A stretch of 9,588 bases of DNA from an uncultured Eubacteriales bacterium. GTDB taxonomy: Bacteria; Bacillota; Clostridia; Peptostreptococcales; Anaerovoracaceae. The position numbers and the translations under genes were made by a program. A model generated the notes under the pieces. The model searched no databases. It saw only the letters and a program-made list of their open reading frames with translations, and was not told the origin of the DNA. Each line of letters begins with the position of its first letter. Within the stretch, counting starts at the first letter, position 1. Location: positions 1-9,588 of the forward strand of contig CADBRY010000054.1 of NCBI GenBank assembly GCA_902797195.1. Direction: 5' to 3'. Positions 1-5,985 of the stretch are shown here, one piece after another.

Positions 1-1021
1 ACTGCTCTTCGGGACAGTGGACTGCTGGCTCCTTTGGAAGCTGACCGGAGGCAGAGTGCATGCTACCGACGTCTCAAATGCTTCAAGGACGATGTTGTAC
101 AACATAAGGGAACTTTGCTGGGATGATGAGATCCTGGAAGTTCTCGATATCCCAAAGGCAATCCTTCCTGAAGTCAGAGATTCCAGTTGTATATTCGGGG
201 AGACGGATGAGGAACTGTTTGGCGGAGCGATCAGGATAGGAGGAATCGCCGGGGATCAGCAGGCAGCCCTTTTTGGACAGACCTGTTTCAAAGAGGGTAT
301 GGCAAAGAACACCTTCGGTACGGGAGGTTTTCTGCTGATAAACACGGGTGATAAGATCATCTCATCATCAAACGGCCTGATAAGTACCATAGGATGGAAG
401 ATCGGTGATAGTGTGGCATATGCACTGGAAGGTTCGGTGTTCGTTGCAGGAGCAGCCATACAGTGGCTGAGGGATGGTTTGGGACTGATTGAGACTGCTC
501 CTCAGGCCGAGAATCTCTGCAGGAGCATAGAGGACACGGAAGGCGTATATATGGTCCCGGCTTTTACGGGCATGGGTGCTCCGTACTGGGATCCTTATGC
601 GCGGGGGACCATTACGGGTATAACACGGGGGACTGGAAGAGCCCACATCGTGCGAGCTGCGGTTGAGGCTATGGCGTATCAGACCTGCGACCTTATGGAA
701 GCGGCAGCTGATGATATGGATGGAGACATAAGTGAACTGAGAGTAGACGGAGGAGCGGCTGCAAACAGTTTCCTGCTGCAGTTCCAGGCGGATATAGGCG
801 GAAGAAAAGTCGTCAAACCCATAAACCTTGAGACTACATCTCTGGGCGCGGCATATCTGGCCGGTCTTGCTACGGGTTACTGGGAAAGCATGGAGGAGAT
901 AGAATCCGAGTGGCAGATCGACAGGATCTTTGTGCCTGAGATGGAAGAAGAGGGCAGAAAAGCAAGACTTGACAGGTGGCATGAAGCCGTCGCAAGGTCC
1001 CTTGGATGGAGCAGGATCTGA
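1..1021 (+). CDS. glpK: Glycerol kinase, 3' part (5' end outside window)
   Basis: FGGY-family kinase that phosphorylates glycerol with ATP to sn-glycerol 3-phosphate in the cytoplasm. The reading frame is already open at base 2, where residues LLFGTVDCWLLWKLTGG match the middle of glycerol kinases. About 339 of the usual ~500 residues are present, so the N-terminal third is missing. Visible family motifs are NASRTMLYNI, GIAGDQQAALFG (its Asp, codon 254-256, is the expected catalytic base), GSVFVAGAAIQWLRDG, GMGAPYWDPYARG, and the FGGY C-terminal signature around LRVDGGAAANSFLLQ. It ends with the typical RSLGW tail before TGA. One small oddity is GTGGF in the phosphate-binding loop, where I recall GTGCF as more usual. 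A weak hairpin follows directly. The next gene has its own promoter, so glpK is probably not part of the 4-hydroxybutyrate operon. Identification is secure. Confidence 0.96.
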   Translation, partial: LLFGTVDCWLLWKLTGGRVHATDVSNASRTMLYNIRELCWDDEILEVLDIPKAILPEVRDSSCIFGETDEELFGGAIRIGGIAGDQQAALFGQTCFKEGMAKNTFGTGGFLLINTGDKIISSSNGLISTIGWKIGDSVAYALEGSVFVAGAAIQWLRDGLGLIETAPQAENLCRSIEDTEGVYMVPAFTGMGAPYWDPYARGTITGITRGTGRAHIVRAAVEAMAYQTCDLMEAAADDMDGDISELRVDGGAAANSFLLQFQADIGGRKVVKPINLETTSLGAAYLAGLATGYWESMEEIESEWQIDRIFVPEMEEEGRKARLDRWHEAVARSLGWSRI

Positions 1022-1025
1022 GTTC

Positions 1026-1054
1026 TTCCAAATCCGTAGAAACATTGGAATTTT
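1026..1054 (+). terminator. Weak terminator candidate after glpK
   Basis: TTCCAA (1026-1031) can pair with TTGGAA (1045-1050), and TTTT (1051-1054) follows, starting five bases after the glpK stop codon. The stem is only 6 bp, AT-rich and has a 13-nt loop, so termination would be leaky at best. Its position supports glpK being a separate transcript. Confidence 0.35.
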
Positions 1055-1066
1055 CAGAATAATCAT

Positions 1067-1088
1067 TGTATTCTTGATACTGAATACA
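1067..1088. promoter_or_regulatory. 22-bp perfect palindrome, operator candidate
   Basis: TGTATTC (1067-1073) and GAATACA (1082-1088) are perfect 7-bp inverted repeats separated by 8 bases. The site ends two bases before the -35 element at 1091 and is centred near -49 relative to the expected transcription start. That is a usual position for an activator, and also possible for a repressor. It lies upstream of the start, so it is more likely a DNA binding site than an RNA hairpin. The binding protein is unknown, and the site does not match the DtxR consensus. Confidence 0.55.
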
Positions 1089-1090
1089 CC

Positions 1091-1119
1091 TTGAAAAACG
1101 GTTTTCAGTTTATTATAAT
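1091..1119 (+). promoter_or_regulatory. Sigma-70-type promoter of the 4-hydroxybutyrate operon
   Basis: TTGAAA (1091-1096) and TATAAT (1114-1119) are separated by 17 bases, which is near-consensus for the housekeeping sigma factor. Transcription would start near 1126. The spacer contains the inverted repeat TGAAAA-ACGG-TTTTCA (1092-1107), which overlaps the -35 box and could be an additional operator. No comparably good promoter is seen between here and the terminator at 5914, so this probably drives all five following genes. Its position also means translation cannot sensibly begin at the TTG at 1091, because that base is in the -35 element. Confidence 0.8.
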
Positions 1120-1153
1120 TATCATGGAGAGAGAGGGGACGAATAAGACTAAA

Positions 1154-1432
1154 GTGGAAGATCAGATCAGAAAAATCCTTGAAGAAAAAGTTGATCCGGT
1201 ACTTGCGAATCATTTTGGCGGCGCACAGCTTTCAAAGGTCGAAGACGGTGTTGCCTATGTCAAGATGACGGGTGCATGCGCTACTTGCCCATCTGCCCAG
1301 GAGACCCTGGAGGAAGTGGTCAAGGATTTTGTCATGGGCGGAGTTCCGGAGGTAAAGGATGTGGTCCTGGACACTTCAGTCAGCGAAGATCTTCTCGACA
1401 TGGCTCGCAAGATACTGAAAAAAGAAGGCTGA
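1154..1432 (+). CDS. NifU-type Fe-S cluster scaffold/carrier protein
   Basis: Single-domain protein homologous to the C-terminal domain of NifU, which assembles or carries Fe-S clusters for apoproteins. From the GTG at 1154 it is 92 residues. The signature GACATCPSAQETL carries the CxxC cluster ligands, C42 and C45, preceded by the usual VEDGVAYVKMTG strand and followed by PEVKDVV. The GTG start is preferred because the protein then begins EDQIRKILEEKVDPVL, like stand-alone NifU domains. The ATG at 1124 and the TTG at 1091 fall at or within the promoter. A purine-rich GAGAGGGG (1131-1138) could be the ribosome binding site, but its 15-base spacing is long, so the start is less certain than the gene. 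It is first in the operon and directly precedes the Fe-S enzyme AbfD, so it may feed clusters to it. A general housekeeping role is equally possible. Confidence 0.88.
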   Translation: MEDQIRKILEEKVDPVLANHFGGAQLSKVEDGVAYVKMTGACATCPSAQETLEEVVKDFVMGGVPEVKDVVLDTSVSEDLLDMARKILKKEG

Positions 1433-1546
1433 TACGTGGCGAAAGCCACGATGGCATATAACTTAATTCACTTAGGTGTGGAAGCGGCACGTTCCGACCG
1501 AAGCATCGCAAAGATATTTCTGTTAAGAAGAAGGAGAGATGAAGTT
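1433..1546 (+). promoter_or_regulatory. Structured leader before abfD
   Basis: This 114-base gap is long for an intra-operon spacer. It starts with a perfect 6-bp hairpin closed by a GAAA tetraloop (CGTGGC 1435-1440, loop 1441-1444, GCCACG 1445-1450) just after the nifU-type stop codon. A second weaker stem can form from GGAA (1480-1483) with TTCC (1492-1495), extended by GGT/ACC pairs across an internal loop. There is no T-run, so these are not classic terminators. The segment ends in the abfD ribosome binding site AAGGAG (1531-1536), 10 bases before ATG. I recognise no known riboswitch class. It may be an mRNA processing or stability element. Confidence 0.4.
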
Positions 1547-3019
1547 ATGTTAATGACAGGCGAACAGTACATCGAGAGTTTGAGAAAGATGAACACGAGA
1601 GTCTACATGTTTGGCGAGAAGATCGACAACTGGGTAGATCATCCGATCATCAGACCGTCAATCAACTGCGTAGCAATCACTTATGATCTTGCACAGGATC
1701 CCGAATATGCAGATCTGATGACAGTTAAATCAAACCTGACAGGTGAGACGATCAACCGTTTCGGACATCTGCATCAGAGCACAGATGACCTGAAGAACAA
1801 GGTGAAGATGCAGAGACTTTGCGGACAGAAGACGGCTGGATGCTTCCAGAGATGCGTCGGTATGGATGCTTTCAATGCAATGTTCTCAACCACATATGAG
1901 ATCGACCAGAAATATGGAACCAAGTATCACGACAATTTCGTGAACTTCCTGAAGATGGTCCAGGAAAAAGACCTGGTAGTCGATGGAGCTATGACCGACC
2001 CCAAGGGCGACAGAGGTCTTGCTCCCAGCGCACAGAAGGATCCTGATGTATTCGTACATATCAAGGAGTACAGAGAAGATGGTATCGTAGTAAGCGGAGC
2101 CAAGACTCACCAGACCGGTTCCATCAACTCCCACTGGCACATCGTCATGCCCACACAGGCAATGAGAGAAGAGGACAAGGACTTTGCCGTTGCCTTTGCA
2201 CTCCCCACGGATGCCGAAGGTCTCTACATGGTATACGGAAGACAGTCCTGCGACACCAGAAAGATGGAAGAGGGCGCAGATATCGATCTCGGTAATGCCA
2301 AGTTCGGCGGACAGGAAGCCCTGGTCGTATTCGACGACGTATTCATTCCCAACGAGTACATCTTCCTCAAGGGTGAGTATGACTTCGCAGGAATGCTGGT
2401 CGAAAGATTCGCAGGATATCACAGACAGTCATACGGCGGCTGCAAAGTCGGTGTTGGCGACGTTCTCATCGGTGCAGCAGCTCTGGCAGCAGAGTACAAT
2501 GGCGCACAGAAGGCTTCCCACATCAAGGACAAGCTGATCGAGATGACACACCTGAACGAGACTCTCTACTGCTGCGGTATCGCTTGCTCAGCAGAAGGTC
2601 AGGCAACAGCAGCAGGAAACTATCAGATCGACCTGCTCCTGGCAAACGTATGTAAGCAGAACATCACAAGATTCCCCTATGAGATCGTAAGACTCGCAGA
2701 GGATATCGCAGGCGGACTGATGGTAACCATGCCTTCCGAAACAGACTTCAAGTCCGACATGAAGGTTGGTAAGAATGGCGAGACCATCGGCGAGATCTGC
2801 AACAAGTTCTTCGCTGGATCCCCCGCATGCACAACAGAAGAGAGACAGAGAATCATGAGACTCATCGAGAACATGTGTCTCGGCGCATCTGCAGTTGGAT
2901 ACAGAACCGAGTCAATGCATGGTGCAGGTTCCCCGCAGGCTCAGAGAATCATGATCCAGAGACAGGGCAACATCGAAGGAAAGAAAGCTCTCGCAAAGGC
3001 AATTGCAGGCATCAAATAA
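1547..3019 (+). CDS. abfD: 4-hydroxybutyryl-CoA dehydratase / vinylacetyl-CoA delta-isomerase
   Basis: Converts 4-hydroxybutyryl-CoA to crotonyl-CoA by a radical mechanism, using FAD and an oxygen-sensitive [4Fe-4S] cluster. The family enzyme is a homotetramer, and it also isomerises vinylacetyl-CoA. From ATG 1547 the protein is 490 residues, the same length as the C. aminobutyricum enzyme as I recall it. The cluster ligands fall at exactly the established positions: C99 and C103 in GCFQRCVGMD, and H292 and C299 in YHRQSYGGCK. Other active-site residues known from that enzyme are also in place: T190, E257, Y296, K300 and E455. AAGGAG (1531-1536) sits 10 bases before this ATG. The frame stays open upstream to a GTG at 1436, but that extension has no family counterpart and no ribosome binding site. 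Downstream are a long hairpin and a small Cys-rich gene. Codon choice (mostly AGA for Arg and ATC for Ile) suggests high expression. Every key residue is present, so it should be active. Confidence 0.98.
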   Translation: MLMTGEQYIESLRKMNTRVYMFGEKIDNWVDHPIIRPSINCVAITYDLAQDPEYADLMTVKSNLTGETINRFGHLHQSTDDLKNKVKMQRLCGQKTAGCFQRCVGMDAFNAMFSTTYEIDQKYGTKYHDNFVNFLKMVQEKDLVVDGAMTDPKGDRGLAPSAQKDPDVFVHIKEYREDGIVVSGAKTHQTGSINSHWHIVMPTQAMREEDKDFAVAFALPTDAEGLYMVYGRQSCDTRKMEEGADIDLGNAKFGGQEALVVFDDVFIPNEYIFLKGEYDFAGMLVERFAGYHRQSYGGCKVGVGDVLIGAAALAAEYNGAQKASHIKDKLIEMTHLNETLYCCGIACSAEGQATAAGNYQIDLLLANVCKQNITRFPYEIVRLAEDIAGGLMVTMPSETDFKSDMKVGKNGETIGEICNKFFAGSPACTTEERQRIMRLIENMCLGASAVGYRTESMHGAGSPQAQRIMIQRQGNIEGKKALAKAIAGIK

Positions 3020-3048
3020 GATCCTTCAGACAGTGAATTGATTTGTAT

Positions 3049-3083
3049 TTGAGGTCGCTTCGGCTGATCCGAAGCGGCCTCAA
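3049..3083 (+). repeat. 15-bp hairpin after abfD, no U-tract
   Basis: A 15-bp stem (3049-3063 with 3069-3083, including one T-G wobble at 3055/3077) closes a CTGAT loop 30 bases after the abfD stop. The 3' flank is TTATCG, not a T-run, so it should not be an efficient intrinsic terminator. In the middle of an operon such a stem can protect the 3' end of the upstream message from exonucleases, or cause partial termination. Either would make abfD more abundant than the genes behind it. Confidence 0.75.
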
Positions 3084-3113
3084 TTATCGAAAGGGTTAGA
3101 TTCAATTAATAAA

Positions 3114-3392
3114 ATGAAGTGCGGTGTAAAGTTTTGCGGAGGGTGCAACCCCAGATATCAAAGAGGAGACGCATATCGTCAGATCAAGGATGAACTGGAC
3201 GATATCGACTTTGATTACGCTCAGGAGGATGTACCTTACGATCAACTGCTTGTCATTGGCGGATGCCCGGCATGCTGTGCGAGCCACGAGCAGTACACTG
3301 CTGAAAACGAAGTTATTAAAATGTGGGACGAATCCCACATCGAATCCGTTAAAGATGAGCTTTTGAAACGTAATTCAAACAAAGGAGAATGA
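3114..3392 (+). CDS. Small six-cysteine protein of unknown function
   Basis: A 92-residue soluble protein that I cannot assign to a named family. Two Cys clusters stand out: an N-terminal CGVKFCGGCNPRY (C3, C8, C11) and a central LLVIGGCPACCA (C51, C54, C55). A predicted strand (DQLLVIGGC) comes just before the second cluster, and a charged helical C-terminus follows. The pattern suggests metal or Fe-S binding, or thiol chemistry on a small alpha/beta fold, but that is inference. It has no signal peptide or membrane segment. It sits between abfD and abfT, and its stop overlaps the ATG at 3389. The start ATG has only a poor AAAGGG (3090-3095), 18 bases away, so translation may be weak or depend on the hairpin just upstream. 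No alternative start fits. A role in maturing or protecting the oxygen-sensitive AbfD cluster is a reasonable guess. Confidence 0.85.
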   Translation: MKCGVKFCGGCNPRYQRGDAYRQIKDELDDIDFDYAQEDVPYDQLLVIGGCPACCASHEQYTAENEVIKMWDESHIESVKDELLKRNSNKGE

Positions 3393-3397
3393 TTCAA

Positions 3398-4726
3398 ATG
3401 GGCTGGAAAGAAACTTATGAAAGCAGATTGATGAGTGGAGAAGAAGCAGTTAAGCTGATTCAGTCAGGTGACGACGTTGTTCTTTCTCACTGCATCAACG
3501 AGCCGGAATACCTTATCGACTGTATGGTAAAGAACCACGACGCATACAAGGGCGTCAAGGTCCACCACATGGTATCAAATGGTCCCGGAGAGTATGTCAA
3601 TGAAGAGTACAAGGATAACTTCTTCACAGAGGTATGGTTTGGCGCTGGCAACTCCAGAAAAGCCATCGCAGCAGGCAATGGAGACATTGTTCCCGTATAC
3701 TTCTACGAGATTCCTATCCTTATGAGAAAAGGTATCATCAATGTTGATGTACTGCTTCTGCAGGTAACACCTCCCGATGAAAACGGTAAAGTTTCCACAG
3801 GTGTTTCCGCAGACTACACAGTGCAGGCTCTCAGATCCGCAAGGACAGTCATCGCACAGGTCAACAACAATGTACCTTTCACATATGGCGATGCTATCTT
3901 CGATGTTGATGAGATCGATGCATTCGTAGAGCACGATGAGGACCTCTTCGAGCTTCCAAAGGCAAAGATCGGACCTACCGAAGAAGCTATCGGAAAATAC
4001 TGCGCAGAGCTGGTCAACGACGGTGACTGCCTGCAGCTTGGTATCGGTGCTATCCCCGATGCTGTATGTCACGAGCTTGGCAACAAGAAGAATCTTGGTA
4101 TCCACTCCGAGATGCTGGGCGACGGACCTATCTTCCTCTATGAGCAGGGAGCAATCAACGGCAGCGAAAAGGACATCGATACAGGCAAAATGGTATTCAA
4201 CTTCGCTATGGGATCAAGAAAGACTTATGACTTCCTGGATCACAATGAGAACTGCCTCATGAGAACAGTTGACTACGTTAACCATCCTATGGTAGTTTGC
4301 CAGAACAAGAACAATGTCAGCATCAACTCCGCTATCGAAGTAGACTTCTACGGACAGGTTGCTGCAGACATGATCGGATATCGTCAGTTCTCAGGTGTTG
4401 GCGGACAGGTAGACTTCATCCGTGGTGCTCAGATGGCTGAGAACGGAAGAGCTATCATCGCTATGCCTTCAGTAACTGTCAAGAAGGACGGCACAAAGCT
4501 TTCCAAGATCAAGCCTCTCCTGACCGAGGGTGCATGTGTAACTACAAACCGTTTTGACGTTGACTACGTTGTAACCGAATACGGTATTGCAAGAATGAAG
4601 GGTGTTGCCACAAGAGAAAGAGCAAAGGCTCTCATCAAGATCGCACATCCCGAATTCAGAGCAGAACTGGTTGAAAAATTCAATGAAATGTTCCCCGAGA
4701 AGATTTCACTGAGTGATGTAGAATAA
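3398..4726 (+). CDS. abfT: 4-hydroxybutyrate CoA-transferase
   Basis: Moves CoA from acetyl-CoA (or a similar acyl-CoA) to 4-hydroxybutyrate, making the substrate for AbfD. It belongs to the acetyl-CoA hydrolase/transferase (Cat1/Cat2) family of CoA-transferases. From ATG 3398 the protein has 442 residues. The catalytic glutamate that forms the glutamyl-CoA thioester is E238 in LGIHSEML, the same number as in the C. aminobutyricum enzyme. Other signatures are LQLGIGAIPDAV, the FSGVGGQVDFIRGA loop (residues 331-344), AIIAMPSV and DYVVTEYGIA. The start is set by AAAGGAG (3381-3387), 10 bases before ATG 3398, and by the family N-terminus resembling MGWKETYE. The in-frame ATG at 3389 is only one base from that site and is unlikely. 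The ribosome binding site lies inside the last codons of the Cys-rich gene, so the two are translationally linked. The 4hbD gene follows after 29 bases. Confidence 0.96.
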   Translation: MGWKETYESRLMSGEEAVKLIQSGDDVVLSHCINEPEYLIDCMVKNHDAYKGVKVHHMVSNGPGEYVNEEYKDNFFTEVWFGAGNSRKAIAAGNGDIVPVYFYEIPILMRKGIINVDVLLLQVTPPDENGKVSTGVSADYTVQALRSARTVIAQVNNNVPFTYGDAIFDVDEIDAFVEHDEDLFELPKAKIGPTEEAIGKYCAELVNDGDCLQLGIGAIPDAVCHELGNKKNLGIHSEMLGDGPIFLYEQGAINGSEKDIDTGKMVFNFAMGSRKTYDFLDHNENCLMRTVDYVNHPMVVCQNKNNVSINSAIEVDFYGQVAADMIGYRQFSGVGGQVDFIRGAQMAENGRAIIAMPSVTVKKDGTKLSKIKPLLTEGACVTTNRFDVDYVVTEYGIARMKGVATRERAKALIKIAHPEFRAELVEKFNEMFPEKISLSDVE

Positions 4727-4755
4727 ATCAAAAGAATTATTAGGAGGTAGTTAAA

Positions 4756-5880
4756 ATGCAGGCATTAAGAGTAGTACCGGCGATCCATTACTTCGATACT
4801 TTCGCCGATTTTGCCAAAGAGTTCAATGTTGGTAAGGGCGACATCCTGGTTACAAACGAATGGATGTACACACCTTATGTAGCACCTACAGGCGTTGATG
4901 TTCCTGTTGTTTATCAGGAAAAGTACGGCGCAGGTGAGCCTACAGACGAGATGATGGATGCTATGAAGGAAGAGATGGATAAGTACGAATACAATCGTAT
5001 CATCGCTTTCGGCGGCGGCACCATCGTAGACTGCTGCAAGGTTCTTGCATGTGATATCCCTGACAAGGTTGCAGATCTCTACACAGGCAAAGTTGCTCCC
5101 AAGAGAGTTAAAGAGCTGATCGTTGTTCCCACAACCTGCGGAACAGGTTCAGAAGTTACCAACGTTGCTGTTGCAAGCATTCCTTCACTGAACCTGAAGA
5201 AGGGTATCGCTGATGAGCAGACATATGCTGACACAGCAGTTCTCATCCCCGAATCCCTCAGCGGACTTCCCGACAAGGTATTCGCAACTTCTTCCGTAGA
5301 CGCTCTGATCCACGCAACAGAGTCATACCTGAGCCCCAAGGCATCCCCATTCACAGAGATGTACTCACTGGAGGCTATCAAGATGATCATGAACGGATAC
5401 AAGAAGATCATCGAAAGAGGCGGAAACACAAAGGAGAACAGAGAAGACCTGCTTAAGGACTTCCTTATCGCTTCAAACTATGCAGGTATTGCATTCGGTA
5501 ATGCAGGTTGTGCAGCAGTTCACGCTCTGTCCTATGCACACGGCGGCGCATTCCACATTCCTCACGGCGAGGCTAACTTCATCTGCTTCACAGCTGTATT
5601 CAAGATGTACATGAGAAAGCAGCCTAAGGGCAAGATCGAGATCCTGAATCAGATCCTTGCTGACATCATGGGTTGTGACGTTGCAAGCGTATATGATGAG
5701 CTGGATGCATTCCTTGGCAAGCTCATCGAGCTTAAGCCTCTGAAAGAGTATGGCAGGACTGAAGATCAGATCAAGTCATTTGCACGGAGCACCATCGACA
5801 ATCAGCAGAGACTGCTGGGCAACAACTATGTTGAGCTCTCACTGGAAGAGATCGAAGAGATCTTCGCAAGCCTGTACTAA
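4756..5880 (+). CDS. 4hbD: 4-hydroxybutyrate dehydrogenase, iron-dependent
   Basis: NAD-dependent enzyme interconverting succinate semialdehyde and 4-hydroxybutyrate, in the iron-containing alcohol dehydrogenase (group III) family. It is called AbfH in C. aminobutyricum. It is 374 residues, close to the ~371 of the C. kluyveri enzyme, and shares with it long signatures such as VPTTCGTGSEVTNV (residues 124-137), SSVDALIHATE and NYAGIAFGNAG. The nucleotide-binding GGGT is at 86-89. Expected metal ligands are D182, H186, H256 and H270, and the 14-residue spacing between the last two is that of FucO. A strong AGGAGG (4742-4747) lies 8 bases before ATG. It is the last gene of the operon, and a strong terminator follows 33 bases after the stop. 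The substrate call rests on remembered similarity to 4HbD rather than on one diagnostic residue, but the abfD-abfT context makes it very likely. Confidence 0.94.
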   Translation: MQALRVVPAIHYFDTFADFAKEFNVGKGDILVTNEWMYTPYVAPTGVDVPVVYQEKYGAGEPTDEMMDAMKEEMDKYEYNRIIAFGGGTIVDCCKVLACDIPDKVADLYTGKVAPKRVKELIVVPTTCGTGSEVTNVAVASIPSLNLKKGIADEQTYADTAVLIPESLSGLPDKVFATSSVDALIHATESYLSPKASPFTEMYSLEAIKMIMNGYKKIIERGGNTKENREDLLKDFLIASNYAGIAFGNAGCAAVHALSYAHGGAFHIPHGEANFICFTAVFKMYMRKQPKGKIEILNQILADIMGCDVASVYDELDAFLGKLIELKPLKEYGRTEDQIKSFARSTIDNQQRLLGNNYVELSLEEIEEIFASLY

Positions 5881-5913
5881 TCGATAGATAAGTCGGACAA
5901 GACAGTGAATAAT

Positions 5914-5943
5914 AAAAAGCCGGAAAATCATTTCCGGCTTTTT
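5914..5943. terminator. Bidirectional intrinsic terminator
   Basis: A perfect 13-bp stem (5914-5926 with 5931-5943), with core GCCGGAAA and loop ATCA, is flanked by A5 on the left and T6 (5939-5944) on the right. It can therefore terminate both the 4hbD operon from the left and the minus-strand dtxR-like gene from the right. Confidence 0.92.
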
Positions 5944-5985
5944 TATTATGTGTTGTCGCTTATTGTGTGTGGTTGCCTTTGCAGA

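Noticed and set aside
368..1213. Long minus-strand open frame opposite glpK and the NifU-type gene
   Set aside because: It lies antisense to well-supported genes, its translation shows no recognisable domain, and it crosses the operon promoter. It is a shadow of codon bias.
1457..1462. TATAAC as a -10 box for a separate abfD promoter
   Set aside because: No acceptable -35 hexamer lies 16-18 bases upstream. The strong promoter at 1091 is sufficient.
1436..1546. N-terminal extension of abfD from GTG 1436 or ATG 1451
   Set aside because: The frame is open, but there is no ribosome binding site. The bases form an RNA hairpin, and starting at 1547 puts the cluster ligands at the known numbers C99, C103, H292 and C299.
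1886..2422. Minus-strand open frame of 178 codons inside abfD
   Set aside because: It is fully antisense to a gene whose every active-site residue is in place, with no ribosome binding site and no motif.
3575..4105. Minus-strand open frame of 176 codons inside abfT
   Set aside because: It is antisense to a certain gene, and its composition is that of a reversed coding sequence.
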